From Chroococcidiopsis sp. TS-821 (GTDB taxonomy: Bacteria; Cyanobacteriota; Cyanobacteriia; Cyanobacteriales; Chroococcidiopsidaceae): a DNA stretch of 64,000 bases. Made by a program: the position numbers and the translations under genes. The DNA is taken from assembly GCF_002939305.1 (NCBI RefSeq), contig NZ_MVDI01000001.1, forward strand, positions 1,302,001 to 1,366,000. The letters are read 5' to 3'. This document shows, piece after piece, positions 28,331-38,205 of the stretch. Each line of letters opens with the position of its first letter. Within the stretch, counting starts at the first letter, position 1. The notes beneath the pieces are model-generated. The model was not told the DNA's origin, did not search any database, and saw nothing but the letters and a program-made list of their open reading frames with translations.

Positions 28331-30094
28331 ATGAACAACAAAGAAAAATCAGCAGTCAAAATTATTCCCCTTGGTGGGCTACACGAAATTGGTAAAAACA
28401 CTTGTGTTTTTGAATACGATGATGAAATTATTCTATTAGATGCAGGGCTAGCGTTTCCTACCGATGAAATGCATGGCGTCAATATTGTGCTGCCAGACAT
28501 GACATATCTGCGAGAAAATCGGCACAAAATCAAAGGTATGATCGTGACGCACGGTCATGAAGACCATATCGGCGGAATCGCGTTTCACCTCAAGCAATTT
28601 GAAATTCCCGTAATCTACGGTCCCCGCCTAGCAATGACAATGCTAGAGGGCAAGCTTGAAGAAGCAGGCGTTCGCGCTCATACTGAACTAAGAAGCGTAC
28701 GCCCCCGCGATGTTGTGCGCCTAGGCTCCTCTTTTTTAGTCGAGTTTATTCGCAATACGCACTCAATTGCTGATAGCTTTACAGTCGCAATTCATACTCC
28801 AGTAGGCGTGATCGTTCATACAGGAGACTTCAAAATTGACCATACTCCGGTAGATGGCGAATTCTTCGATTTACACCGCCTTGCAGAACATGGAGAAAAA
28901 GGAGTTCTCTGCTTAATTAGCGACTCGACCAATGCAGAAGTTCCTGGACACACGCCCTCAGAACGCTCAGTTTATCCTAACTTAGACCGCATTTTTAGCC
29001 AAGCATCAGGACGACTTTTAATCACAACGTTTGCTTCCTCGGTACATCGCATCAGCATGATTTTAGAGTTAGCAAAAAAGCACAAGCGTGTCGTCTCAGT
29101 CGTTGGGCGTTCGATGTTAAATGTGATTGCCCACGCGCGAAACTTAGGCTATATCAAATGCGAAGATGAGCTTTTACAACCGTTGCATGTTGTGCGATCG
29201 CTTCCTGACGAGCAAGTACTCATTCTCACCACAGGCTCTCAAGGCGAACCAATGTCAGCCTTAACGCGGATTTCGAAAGGCGAACATTCGCAGCTGCGTA
29301 TCCGTGAGGGCGATACTGTTGTCTTCTCAGCTAATCCCATTCCAGGCAATACAATTGCTGTTGTCAATACGATAGATCGCCTGATGATGCAGGGAGCCAA
29401 AGTCATTTATGGTAAAGAGAAAGGAATTCATGTTTCGGGTCACGGATGTCAGGAAGACCAAAAGCTGATATTAGCACTGACAAAACCGAAGTTCTTTCTA
29501 CCCGTACACGGCGAGTACCGAATGCTGGTAAAGCACGCCGAAACTGCACAAAGCATGGGAATTCCACCAGAAAACATGGTAATTATCCGTAACGGCGATG
29601 TTGTCGAAGTTTCTCAAGACTCGATTCAAATTGCAGGTAAAGTGCCATCAGGAATCGAGTTAGTCGATACATCTGGTTCTGGAATGGTCAGTGGTACGGT
29701 TCTTAAAGAACGTCAGCAGCTTGCTGAAGAAGGAATCGTTACCGTCGCCGCAGCTGTAGATTGGCATGGAAAATTGATGACCAAGCCTGAAGTTCACCTA
29801 CGAGGTGTAGCGATCTCAATCGAGCGATCGCTACTGCAAAAATGGGTACAAGAGCGTATCGAAAACTTCTTACACTATCGTTGGTCGGACTTTGCACAAG
29901 CAGCTAACGGGGAACAACCTGAAGTTGATTGGCTGGGACTTCAAGGACAACTCGAACGCGAACTTTATCGCGAAATTCGGCGCGAACTTCAGTGTCAACC
30001 GTCTATTACCTTGTTACTACAGACTCCTGACGAACCAGTAAAAGTTACTGACGGTAGACGCCGCCGCCGTACAGCTACCCAAGTAGCCTCATAA
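28331..30094 (+). CDS. rnj: ribonuclease J
   Basis: This 587-residue metallo-beta-lactamase/beta-CASP nuclease has the zinc motif THGHEDHIGG near residue 73. Further motifs are HTGDFKIDHTPVDG, SDSTNAEVPGHTPSE and the beta-CASP HVSGHG. RNase J has 5'-exo and endo-ribonuclease activity in mRNA decay and rRNA maturation. The basic tail (GRRRRRTATQ) could contact RNA. It follows dapA by 159 bases, so it may have its own promoter as well as read-through. Confidence 0.95.
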   Translation: MNNKEKSAVKIIPLGGLHEIGKNTCVFEYDDEIILLDAGLAFPTDEMHGVNIVLPDMTYLRENRHKIKGMIVTHGHEDHIGGIAFHLKQFEIPVIYGPRLAMTMLEGKLEEAGVRAHTELRSVRPRDVVRLGSSFLVEFIRNTHSIADSFTVAIHTPVGVIVHTGDFKIDHTPVDGEFFDLHRLAEHGEKGVLCLISDSTNAEVPGHTPSERSVYPNLDRIFSQASGRLLITTFASSVHRISMILELAKKHKRVVSVVGRSMLNVIAHARNLGYIKCEDELLQPLHVVRSLPDEQVLILTTGSQGEPMSALTRISKGEHSQLRIREGDTVVFSANPIPGNTIAVVNTIDRLMMQGAKVIYGKEKGIHVSGHGCQEDQKLILALTKPKFFLPVHGEYRMLVKHAETAQSMGIPPENMVIIRNGDVVEVSQDSIQIAGKVPSGIELVDTSGSGMVSGTVLKERQQLAEEGIVTVAAAVDWHGKLMTKPEVHLRGVAISIERSLLQKWVQERIENFLHYRWSDFAQAANGEQPEVDWLGLQGQLERELYREIRRELQCQPSITLLLQTPDEPVKVTDGRRRRRTATQVAS

Positions 30095-30893
30095 ATAAGC
30101 TACATTACAGCTCATTAAGTTTAAATTGTCAATTTGTTGAGCTATCATAGCGATCGAGGGGAAAAGTTAAAACAGTATAAAAGCTCAGAAGCATTACCCT
30201 CAGATCGCTAAACTATGCTAGACAAAAATTGTCACCGTCATTGTCCCAAATTTGAGGTGTTGAGAAGCCTCCTCAGTCCCCCATGAGCGAGGGGCTGGAA
30301 TGCCAGTATTCCAAAGGAAACAGTACAACTTCTGCGAGCGAGCATCTTTCCTACTTGCGTGCATTAGAGGATGGAAGATAGATGCTTATTATTGGCATGA
30401 GTCGCATTTTAACTGTGGTGAATCTACTGAAATAGGCACTTATGTGCTGCAGGAAAGTTCAGTAATGCTTCCCATTTTCTTTGGAAACAAATTAGCGAAG
30501 ATGATTGCAGTTGCAAGTTAAGCTTCTCAAGAAAAAATCCTTCTTAGGCATGAGTGCATCTACTTTTATTGGCTTCAATCTTTCTACTTATGTATGTTGA
30601 CCAATTCTCTGTATTTACACACTGGCTGAAGATTATTTCCTGATTGCTCTTCTTAACTTCATTAAATGTTTAACTAGAGCAAATTATTAACAAGATCGGG
30701 TGAATGGTCTTACAGACTATCAATATTTCTAGTTAATGTGATCGTTATGGAGAAACGTTTCTCTATCTATTACGTCAATAAATATGAACCTGCATCTTAG
30801 CTTAGAGCAGGACTATTCCGATATCGCTGATTAGCGTCTTGTAGATCTGAATTATGAAGTTCAATTTGCCTCGCGGTTTTTGAGGAGTGAACG
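30095..30893. other. long gap without a supported gene
   Basis: In these 799 bases the one ORF of moderate size (30300-30521, 73 codons) has no ribosome site and an unconvincing composition, so I do not call it. I saw no tRNA, terminator with a T-tract or repeat family. A purine-rich GAGGAGTGAACG at the right end is the ribosome site of the next gene. Confidence 0.4.
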
Positions 30894-31265
30894 ATGAATG
30901 TCTCTGATTACACAACAAAAATTTTACTTTCTAGCTGGATAGGAATTGACCAAGCAATTGCCGCAGCCAATCGTCCGCAACAACCGTTACAACCTAGCAA
31001 CAAGCATAAATGTGATATGTTGCAACCGCTACGTCAATGGATTAATAAGATCAAAGTTAGCGATCGCAAATTTGCTCACCGTTTGTGTAAATTGATTCCT
31101 GCACAGTGTCCTTTTGAGCGCGATTTAAAACTGTTTGGTCGCACATTTCATATTCCACCGATGTGCAAGCTGAATCCCCTTTATGAAGAAGTTGTGGGTT
31201 TGCGCTTTCGTGCATTGTGCTACTTAGCCGATGAGTGTGGAGAAGATATCACAGCTTACTGTTAA
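30894..31265 (+). CDS. Mo-dependent nitrogenase C-terminal domain family protein
   Basis: This 123-residue protein matches the cyanobacterial family named after a C-terminal domain of Mo-nitrogenase-associated proteins (Pfam Mo-nitro_C, from memory). Diagnostic parts are LQPLRQWINKIKVSDRKFAH, then LIPAQCPFERDLKLFGR and the closing GLRFRALCYLADECGED. Several Cys are conserved. The name is historical: members occur in many non-fixing cyanobacteria and no nif gene is in this window. GAGGAG precedes the ATG. A strong terminator lies about 150 bases after the stop. Confidence 0.85.
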   Translation: MNVSDYTTKILLSSWIGIDQAIAAANRPQQPLQPSNKHKCDMLQPLRQWINKIKVSDRKFAHRLCKLIPAQCPFERDLKLFGRTFHIPPMCKLNPLYEEVVGLRFRALCYLADECGEDITAYC

Positions 31266-31413
31266 GCAGTCGAGTTATAGCTTGATAGATTAAGTTTTGA
31301 TATCACTGCTTCTAACGAGTGAGCCTCTTTTGAATTTCGCAATTTTGAGCGCGGAAACTCTTTGATTCTTTTCAACTTTTTCTTAATTCCAGTCATCGAA
31401 AACTGAAATTCGT

Positions 31414-31456
31414 AAACTCACTGAGGTCAATGAACAGTTTCAGTGAGTTTTTTTTA
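31414..31456 (+). terminator. Rho-independent terminator
   Basis: There is a perfect 11-bp stem (AAACTCACTGA at 31414-31424, TCAGTGAGTTT at 31440-31450), a 15-base loop, then an uninterrupted T run to 31455. It serves the gene ending at 31265. Confidence 0.9.
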
Positions 31457-31530
31457 TAGTTGACAGCAGATATCTAAACCAGAAAATGCCAAACTTTTTA
31501 GTTTTCTAAGTAAATGAAAAATTTAAGGCT

Positions 31531-31580
31531 GGTGAATGGTTATTAGTAGTTGCTCATTAAGCAATGATTACCCATTACCA
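31531..31580. repeat. heptamer-type dispersed repeat (degenerate copy)
   Basis: GGTGAATGGTTATTAGTAG and later GATTACCCATTACC are degenerate inverted arms of the repeat family seen at 17600, 18517, 47877 and 57129. Confidence 0.5.
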
Positions 31581-31621
31581 GAGATGATGATTATGCGATC
31601 GCCGCAGTACATTATGGCACG

Positions 31622-32677
31622 ATGGAAACTGCCCTCTCATTCTCAGGACGACAGATTGTGACTCTACCCGCATCGAGCAGACTGCAATTTACGGAAGATT
31701 TAAATATTTGCCGCATTTTGAATGGTATGTGGCAGGTTTCTGGGGCGCATGGTCGCATTAATCCTCAAGTTGCGATTCAAAATATGTTTGAGTACAAAGA
31801 TGCAGGCTTCACAACTTGGGATTTAGCGGATCATTACGGTCCTGCGGAAGATTTTATCGGTGAGTTTCGACGACAACTAGCAGCCAGATACGGAAAAACT
31901 GCTTTATCTGAAATACAAGCTTTTACAAAATGGGTGCCTCGACCTGGCAGAATGACAAAAAAAATCGTCGCAGAGAATATCGATATCTCGCGTCGCCGGA
32001 TGGATACTGAAACGCTCGATCTGTTGCAATTTCACTGGTGGGAATACCGCGATCGCAGCTACTTAGATGCATTGAAGTATATGGCAGAACTACAGGAAGA
32101 AGGAAAAATCAAGCATCTAGCCTTGACTAATTTTGATACCGAACATCTAGAAATTATTAGTCGAAACGGTATCAATATTGTCTCAAATCAAGTACAGTAT
32201 TCTTTAATTGACCGTCGTCCACAAGTGCGTATGAGTTCGTATTGCCAGCAGCATAACATACAACTATTGGCATATGGTTCGCTATGTGGCGGGTTTTTAT
32301 CCGAAAAATACTTAAATAAACCAGAACCACGCGGCGGTGAACTCAATACCGTCAGTTTGCGAAAGTACAAAAACATGATTGATGCTTGGGGCGGGTGGCA
32401 ATTATTTCAGGAACTACTCACAACGCTCAAGGCGATCGCAGAGAAACATGCTGTTAGTATCGCTAATGTTGCGGTTCGTTATGTTTTAGAGCAGCCTGCC
32501 GTCGCTGGTGTCATTGTTGGCGCAAGACTGAGCATTTCCCAGCATATCGAAGACAACGCAGCTGTTTTTAGCTTTGCTTTAGATAAGACGGATTACGAAC
32601 AAATTGAAACAATCCTCGCGCAGTCACGCAATCTTTACCAATTGATCGGCGACTGCGGTGATGAATACCGTCGTTAA
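31622..32677 (+). CDS. aldo/keto reductase family protein
   Basis: This 351-residue TIM-barrel protein shows the superfamily pattern: the catalytic Asp/Tyr block in TTWDLADHYGPAEDF (residues about 62-76), an EAFTK-like FTKWVPRPG, and the late NADPH-binding AGVIVGARLSISQHI. The conserved catalytic His may be that of LLQFHWWEYRD. It is longer than single-domain members because of an N-terminal extension of about 25 residues. Substrate is unknown. It is monocistronic and follows a repeat element. Confidence 0.87.
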   Translation: METALSFSGRQIVTLPASSRLQFTEDLNICRILNGMWQVSGAHGRINPQVAIQNMFEYKDAGFTTWDLADHYGPAEDFIGEFRRQLAARYGKTALSEIQAFTKWVPRPGRMTKKIVAENIDISRRRMDTETLDLLQFHWWEYRDRSYLDALKYMAELQEEGKIKHLALTNFDTEHLEIISRNGINIVSNQVQYSLIDRRPQVRMSSYCQQHNIQLLAYGSLCGGFLSEKYLNKPEPRGGELNTVSLRKYKNMIDAWGGWQLFQELLTTLKAIAEKHAVSIANVAVRYVLEQPAVAGVIVGARLSISQHIEDNAAVFSFALDKTDYEQIETILAQSRNLYQLIGDCGDEYRR

Positions 32678-32870
32678 CCGCGTGATATGATGGCGAAAAC
32701 ATAATTATAGCGTAATATAAGTAAATTTCATCTGACATAAGACAGATTTTTTCAGAAAAATCGCGACAAATCTGAAATAATTAGTTATATTTGACGACAA
32801 AATTTAACATTCAAGGCAAGGCTAAGCCCTAGGCTTGTTGAGTCAGGTGTTTATTTAAGGAGATGCGGTA

Positions 32871-33782
32871 ATGATGTATTTTTACCATCAGCCCTCAAAG
32901 AAAACTCGATCTAACTGCGACAACAGGACAAAGTATCAAAAAGTTGCTGCGAATGTAAGCCGGATTCTGACATTAGCTGCATTAATTGGACTAGGAGGTG
33001 AGGTTTTAGGTCGTTATCCTGCGATCGCTCAGCAGACAACGCAACCGATTTCAACGACGCAAGCTGCACCAGCCCGCATGAATCTGGCGGTTAACAGACA
33101 ACCGCAGGAAAGTTACCAAAGTTTAATAAGTCGGGCAGAGAGTGTGGCAATAAATGCGGTAAAACAACGCTTTAGTCAGGATCGACATACACCCGCAGTC
33201 TCAGTCATGATTGTCGCTGATAGTTACGGTGCGATCGCTCCTGTTTTATCGTTAGAAATTAGCCGTAACGAATGGCAACATCGCAAAGCTCAAACGAAAG
33301 ACCAAATGAAATACTTCTCAACCGCAAAAATGCTGTTGGGCTTTGATAATGTTGCAGAAAGTACAAATCAGCAGCAAACGACTACAACGGTGACTCCTGA
33401 AATAACAGCAGAAATGGAGCAAATCGATCGACTGATTCGAGAATCAGATTCTAAACCAGAAATGATACCTGAGGAGTTACCTGAAGGCGAAGCAATAGAA
33501 GCACCTGCGATCGTACCTGTAGAAACACCAACTCCTGAGTTACCCACTATTATCCCTGGTGAAGCTAGTGTTCCAGATGCTAGTGAGACATTACCAGCTA
33601 ATAACAATGCCATCTCCGATCCAATTCCCACCGACGGTTTAGCAACACCAAGTAGCTCGCTCGACCCAAATAACCTTAATCCCAATATGCCAACGTTCTC
33701 GCCAGTACCTGCTAATGATGCTCTTCCTGTAGAGAGTGTGCCGGAGATAACTGACATCGTTCCAGAAGATAACCAAAACTAA
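32871..33782 (+). CDS. secreted or anchored hypothetical protein with acidic Pro-rich tail
   Basis: This 303-residue protein has AAGGAGAT upstream of the ATG. After a basic N-terminus comes a hydrophobic stretch (ILTLAALIGLGGEVLG) ending YPAIAQ, a likely signal peptide or anchor. Residues of about 78-165 form a small conserved-looking domain (SYQSLISRAESVAINAVKQ; VSVMIVADSYGAIAPVLS). The last 130 residues are disordered, rich in Pro, Glu and Thr with many PTPELPTIIP-like steps. I do not recognise the family. A periplasmic or surface location is inferred. Confidence 0.7.
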   Translation: MMYFYHQPSKKTRSNCDNRTKYQKVAANVSRILTLAALIGLGGEVLGRYPAIAQQTTQPISTTQAAPARMNLAVNRQPQESYQSLISRAESVAINAVKQRFSQDRHTPAVSVMIVADSYGAIAPVLSLEISRNEWQHRKAQTKDQMKYFSTAKMLLGFDNVAESTNQQQTTTTVTPEITAEMEQIDRLIRESDSKPEMIPEELPEGEAIEAPAIVPVETPTPELPTIIPGEASVPDASETLPANNNAISDPIPTDGLATPSSSLDPNNLNPNMPTFSPVPANDALPVESVPEITDIVPEDNQN

Positions 33783-33922
33783 ATACTCTACCGAATCAAA
33801 TACAAATTATGAATCAGGGCTGCATGTTTTTACTTTTTTGATTTAGAGGTTTCTGCTAACACCCACTGCAGATTAGGAGTCATGCTTTAAAATAGAAAGG
33901 TTGTGAATGCAGTGTAATTATT

Positions 33923-34099
33923 ATGGCTGTTCCTAAGAAGAAAACATCTAAATCGAAACGCGACCAAAGAAGAGCGACTTGGAGACGTAAAGCAGCACTG
34001 GAAGCGCAAAAAGCATTGTCTTTAGGTAAATCAATTTTGACTGGGCGCTCTACGTTTGTCTATCCCTCTAAGGAAGAAGAAGCTGAAGACGAGGAATAG
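33923..34099 (+). CDS. rpmF: 50S ribosomal protein L32
   Basis: This 58-codon gene begins ATG at 33923 and ends TAG at 34097-34099. The product starts [20 protein letters not shown], the classic L32 N-terminus, and ends in an acidic [10 protein letters not shown] tail. The zinc-binding Cys pairs of some bacterial L32 proteins are absent, as in other cyanobacteria. L32 sits in the large subunit near the peptidyl-transferase centre. It stands alone, upstream of the molybdopterin oxidoreductase gene. Confidence 0.95.
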   Translation: MAVPKKKTSKSKRDQRRATWRRKAALEAQKALSLGKSILTGRSTFVYPSKEEEAEDEE

Positions 34100-34206
34100 A
34101 CTTGTAGCAATGGGATAGTGAGACACATAGCAAACAGCACATTTGCAAAGTTTTATCTCAAAATGGAATTAGACATATCCCATAGCAACGTCATCTACCC
34201 AAGCAA

Positions 34207-34812
34207 ATGCTAGGAAAATTTTTTCAAAAACCAGGAGACGCACAAAGCGATCGCGTTCCTCCTGGGCAGTATCTCACAAAAGGATTCCCGGTCTTAACCT
34301 ACGGTCAAACTCCAAAAATAGATATCGCAGAATGGCGGTTTCGTGTATGGGGCTTAGCAAAACCTGCCACATTCACCATGTCCGATTTTATGGCACTGCC
34401 ACAACACGAATTTACTGCTGATTTTCACTGCGTGACGCGCTGGTCCAAACTTGATGTGAAGTGGATTGGCGTCAAGGTGACAGACTTTATGAAATTAATT
34501 GAAGTCGATCCCAAAGCTGTTCATGTTATGGAACACTGCTATGGAGGTTACACCACAAATCTTCCCCTAGAAGACTTTGTCCGCGAAGAAAACTTTTTTG
34601 CACACACGCTATTTGGCGAACCGCTACCTGCAGAACATGGCGGTCCCTTGCGGCTTGTTGTTCCGCATCTTTATGCTTGGAAAAGTGCTAAATGGATTAA
34701 TGGTTTGGAATTTCTAGATCGCGAAGAGTCAGGCTTTTGGGAACGCAACGGATATCATCGACGAGGTGACCCTTGGGCGGAAGAACGATATAGCGGTTTC
34801 TTTGGACTGTAA
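34207..34812 (+). CDS. sulfite oxidase-like molybdopterin oxidoreductase
   Basis: This 201-residue protein consists of a single oxidoreductase molybdopterin-binding domain. The molybdenum-ligating Cys is Cys75 in DFHCVTRWSKLDV. Other family features are EHCYGGYTTNLPLED and GPLRLVVPHLYAWKSAKWI, ending in EERYSGFFGL. It is shorter than animal or plant sulfite oxidase because it lacks the dimerisation and haem domains, and it has no Tat signal, so it is probably cytosolic. The physiological substrate is unknown. A hairpin terminator follows. Confidence 0.9.
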   Translation: MLGKFFQKPGDAQSDRVPPGQYLTKGFPVLTYGQTPKIDIAEWRFRVWGLAKPATFTMSDFMALPQHEFTADFHCVTRWSKLDVKWIGVKVTDFMKLIEVDPKAVHVMEHCYGGYTTNLPLEDFVREENFFAHTLFGEPLPAEHGGPLRLVVPHLYAWKSAKWINGLEFLDREESGFWERNGYHRRGDPWAEERYSGFFGL

Positions 34813-34883
34813 ACTTCTGTCATAACACAAAGCTACTCAAACTGCGCGTCCCTTTACACACTACGTGTAATAGATTTATGCAT

Positions 34884-34908
34884 AAGTCCACAAAAGTGGA
34901 CTTTATTT
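34884..34908. terminator. terminator hairpin between convergent genes
   Basis: An 8-bp perfect stem AAGTCCAC/GTGGACTT with an AAAA loop is followed by TTTATTT on the plus strand. It lies between the oxidoreductase (ends 34812) and the aldehyde dehydrogenase (ends 34958). The plus-strand T-tract is better than the minus-strand one. Confidence 0.7.
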
Positions 34909-34957
34909 GTAGCCATAGTCAACAGATTTGGGTTATGGAAGTTTGTACTGACTCTGA

Positions 34958-36334
34958 CTAACCAATTAACCGTTTGATTAAGTTTAATTTGCCTGCGTAA
35001 GGCGCGTAACGCCACTTTAAGTCAAGCCAAAAAGACTTTTTGAGGACGCTTTTTTCGTGCGAGAAGGTATCAAAACTCGCTTTACCATGGTACTTCCCTA
35101 TACCACTATCTCCAACACCACCAAACGGTAAAGAGGAAACGCCGACATGCATAACGGTATCGTTAATGCACGCGCCACCTGATGAAGTTTCTTGTAAAAC
35201 CCGCTGTTGAATATCTCGATTGCGCGAAAACAAGTATAAAGCTAAAGGTTTGGGTTTTTCGTTAATGATTGCGATCGCTTCGCTCAAATCGTCGTATTCA
35301 ATAATCGGTAAAATTGGACCAAAAATTTCTTCTTGCATCACTGGCATTTCCAGTGAGACTTGATCGATAATCGTTGGAGCAATATAAAGGTCACGCGAAT
35401 CTGTACTTCCTCCCGTAACAATTTTTCCATCGCGCAGTAATTCTACTAAACGTGAAAATTGTTTTTGGTTGATAATTCTGCCATAGTCAGAACTTTGTTG
35501 TGGCTCTTCTCCATAAAATTCTCTGATGACTTTTTGTAAGCTATCAAGCAATTGTTGTTTAATCTGACGATGAACCAAAAGATAGTCTGGTGCGATACAC
35601 GTTTGTCCTGCGTTGATAAATTTACCCCAAGCGATTCGCCGCGCGGTATGTTCGAGATTAATATCGCTATCTACAATACAAGGACTTTTGCCGCCTAGTT
35701 CTAAAGTGACTGGTGTGAGATGTTTGGCTGCAGCTTCCATGACAATTCTACCAACAGCCGTACCACCCGTAAAAAAGATATGATCGAATTTTTCTGCTAG
35801 TAATTGTTTACTAATATCAATTCCACCTTCTACAACTGCAATATAAGCTGGGTCGAAATATTTCTGAATAATCTGTGCAACAACTGCTGATGTATTTGGC
35901 GCAATTTCAGAAGGCTTAACAATGACGCAGTTACCTGCGGCGATCGCACCAATTAAAGGCGCTATAACTAACTGAAACGGATAATTCCACGGACCAATAA
36001 TTAAGACAACTCCTAGCGGTTCGGGATAAATATATCCCTTTCCAGGAAGTTGTTCGAGGGGAATACGTACTTTTTTGGGCTTTACCCACGATCTGATATG
36101 TTTCAAAGCATAATCAATTTCTCGCGTAATGCTGATTTCTGTAGCATATGTTTCTAACTCCGGTTTGCGTAAATCTTTTTTTAGCGCATCTACAATGCCT
36201 TCTGTATTTTCTTGAATGGCTCGTTTTAGAGTTTTTAATTGTTCAATCCGAAACTCAACATCTTTTGTTTTTCCATTTTGGAAATAAACGCGTTGTTTGC
36301 GGATAATATCATTTATAGATAGTGCAGCAAGCAT
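34958..36334 (-). CDS. aldehyde dehydrogenase (class 3-like)
   Basis: This 458-residue NAD(P)-dependent enzyme has the Rossmann GPWNYPFQL near residue 113, the general base Glu in TLELGGKSP and the catalytic Cys in NAGQTCIAPDY at about 243. Late motifs are EEIFGPILPI and LPFGGVGDSGIG. The short length and C-terminal amphipathic or hydrophobic tail (KRLIG) resemble class 3 fatty aldehyde and apocarotenal dehydrogenases of cyanobacteria. It probably oxidises medium or long aldehydes. Exact substrate is inference. It is monocistronic. Confidence 0.93.
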   Translation of the reverse strand: MLAALSINDIIRKQRVYFQNGKTKDVEFRIEQLKTLKRAIQENTEGIVDALKKDLRKPELETYATEISITREIDYALKHIRSWVKPKKVRIPLEQLPGKGYIYPEPLGVVLIIGPWNYPFQLVIAPLIGAIAAGNCVIVKPSEIAPNTSAVVAQIIQKYFDPAYIAVVEGGIDISKQLLAEKFDHIFFTGGTAVGRIVMEAAAKHLTPVTLELGGKSPCIVDSDINLEHTARRIAWGKFINAGQTCIAPDYLLVHRQIKQQLLDSLQKVIREFYGEEPQQSSDYGRIINQKQFSRLVELLRDGKIVTGGSTDSRDLYIAPTIIDQVSLEMPVMQEEIFGPILPIIEYDDLSEAIAIINEKPKPLALYLFSRNRDIQQRVLQETSSGGACINDTVMHVGVSSLPFGGVGDSGIGKYHGKASFDTFSHEKSVLKKSFWLDLKWRYAPYAGKLNLIKRLIG

Positions 36335-36589
36335 TGTTTTCCCTGATTCCTAAGTTTTTTTACAATCTCTTAACACCACTATTCTACAGGGTAATTTAAT
36401 GTTTGAGTGTCTTGCTATTGCTACGCTAGCTATATGTTCTCTAATAAATTAGTTTTGAATTTCTGTGCAATTTCTAATTTCTAATTTAGCGAAAAGGGCT
36501 TAGTTATTGATCTAGTTAGTTGTAGCAAAAATAACTTTATCATTTGGCTGCCAGCTGGTATTCAAGCCAGCTGAAAATTGTCACTGAAC

Positions 36590-37687
36590 TTACTGAGTAA
36601 TTGGTAAGTCAACACTAAACACGCTACCTTGCCCAGGCGTCGATCTGACCTCGATTGTACCCTGGTGAGCTTCTACAATTCTACGAGAAAGATAAAGTCC
36701 TAAACCACTACCAGAACGTTTGTGACTTCCTTGGCGAAATCGTTCAAATAAGGTAGCTTGTTCTTCCTGAGGAATACCTGTACCAGTGTCTGCAACCTCG
36801 ATGGTTATGTATTTATCTGCAGCTTTATTTGATGGTTTTATGCGTACGGTTACAGAACCAGAATCGGTAAATTTAATAGCGTTTCCCACTAAGTTTGTAA
36901 ATAAACGGTGAATTTCCAAGCGATCGCCGATGACTTTTGGATTATCTTGAGACTCCACGTCAAGTTGAAGTGGGAGATTTTTTTCTTGTGCTAGAGGTTC
37001 TAACTCCTTGACAACTTCTGCGAGAATTTCTTGTAAGTCGATCGGCATGAAGTTTAAAACTTTACGATCTGCCTCAAAGCGGTACACCTCTAGTAGAGTA
37101 TTCACCATTTGCAACAAGTTTTGATTACTTCGTGCCATTGTCGCAATCGCTTCCTTCATTGTCGGCGAAAGTTCTCCCAAGGCACCTTGTTGAAACAGTG
37201 CTAGCATTCTATCTGCAGCGACAAGCGGAGTCCGTAAATCATGCGTCAGACGAGACACAAAGTCTTCTCGCTGGCGGGCTATTTGATCGCGCTCGTCTAC
37301 ACTATGCTTTAGCCGTAATAGCGATCGCACGCGTGCTAGTAATTCATCAACTTCTACGGGTTTACGAATAAAATCGTCTGCGCCCATGTCTAGCCCTTGC
37401 GCTACACTCGGCTGGTCGTAGGCTGTGATTAGCAAAATAGGGATAAACGGTAGCTGACTATTACGCCGGATGCGTTGTGTCACCTCAAACCCGTCCATTC
37501 CTGGCATCATTACATCCAAAAGTACCAATTGTGGTGGAGATTGTTCCACTAGTCTTAGGGCGGTTGAGCCATCCTCAGCAGTGGAAATTGTATATCCTTC
37601 TTCTTCTAAGATCGTTTGAATCAAGAAAACATTATCCGGAGAATCGTCTACAACAAGAATATTGTCACGAGAAGGTTGGGAGCACAT
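36590..37687 (-). CDS. response regulator-histidine kinase hybrid (REC-HisKA-HATPase)
   Basis: This 365-residue protein has an N-terminal receiver with phospho-acceptor Asp58 in LLDVMMPGMDGF, residues of about 8-125. A short linker leads to a dimerisation/phospho-transfer domain with His149 in RLTHDLRTPL. An ATP-binding domain follows with N box NLVGNAIKF, G1 DTGTGIP and G2 GSGLGLYLSRRI. There is no membrane or sensory domain, so it is a cytosolic relay whose input probably comes through its own receiver. No partner regulator lies nearby. Confidence 0.93.
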   Translation of the reverse strand: MCSQPSRDNILVVDDSPDNVFLIQTILEEEGYTISTAEDGSTALRLVEQSPPQLVLLDVMMPGMDGFEVTQRIRRNSQLPFIPILLITAYDQPSVAQGLDMGADDFIRKPVEVDELLARVRSLLRLKHSVDERDQIARQREDFVSRLTHDLRTPLVAADRMLALFQQGALGELSPTMKEAIATMARSNQNLLQMVNTLLEVYRFEADRKVLNFMPIDLQEILAEVVKELEPLAQEKNLPLQLDVESQDNPKVIGDRLEIHRLFTNLVGNAIKFTDSGSVTVRIKPSNKAADKYITIEVADTGTGIPQEEQATLFERFRQGSHKRSGSGLGLYLSRRIVEAHQGTIEVRSTPGQGSVFSVDLPITQ

Positions 37688-38205
37688 GGAGAAGTATTTA
37701 TACTTGAGTTAATTTTTATTAACAACTGGCATCTGTATTATTTTTCCCTCTAACTGCTTGCTTGACCTCCTACTTACGAAGGATTATTTTTATACCGACT
37801 TGCCATCAATCATTTTCTCTAGAATGTATTGAGCGATTGATTGAAACAGATTCAGCCGCGTTCAAGTTAACAACAAGCAGTGATATGGAAGTATCAATTT
37901 ATCAGAAGCATACAGCAGCAGATGCCTATTGAGCAAATCCAAATAGTTGCTAATAATTCAGTTTAACTGCTATCTTGCAATACGATTGGTCATTAATCAG
38001 CGCAGATCTCGGATATTTGTAACCGCTAGTATTCTTCATATAGCAAAGAGCAAAGTCAGAGTCAGGGCTAAAAGCTAACCAGGAAAAGGTTTTTGAGCTT
38101 TTAGATTGTCTTAACTTTCCCTTCAATTGCTATAGGAGTTGATTGAAAAGTTTTCATAACCTGTTGCAGATGCATCAGGCAAATTTTCTGGTTGCTCGCA
38201 AATTC
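37688..38205. other. gap between hybrid kinase and ureC
   Basis: These 518 bases lie upstream of the kinase and downstream of ureC (both minus strand). I see no gene, terminator with a T-tract or RNA. GCAAAGTCAGAGTCAGGG near 38045 resembles the short GAGGTCA-type repeats at 58229. Confidence 0.4.

Noticed and set aside
30300-30521. 73-codon ORF in the rnj downstream gap
   Set aside because: No ribosome site, no recognisable pattern and no neighbour logic; likely chance.
30894-31265. Evidence for nitrogen fixation
   Set aside because: The family name mentions nitrogenase, but no nif gene is in the window and the family occurs in non-fixers.
36552-36573. CAGCTGG/CCAGCTG hairpin downstream of the hybrid kinase
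   Set aside because: No T-tract on the relevant strand, so not called as a terminator.
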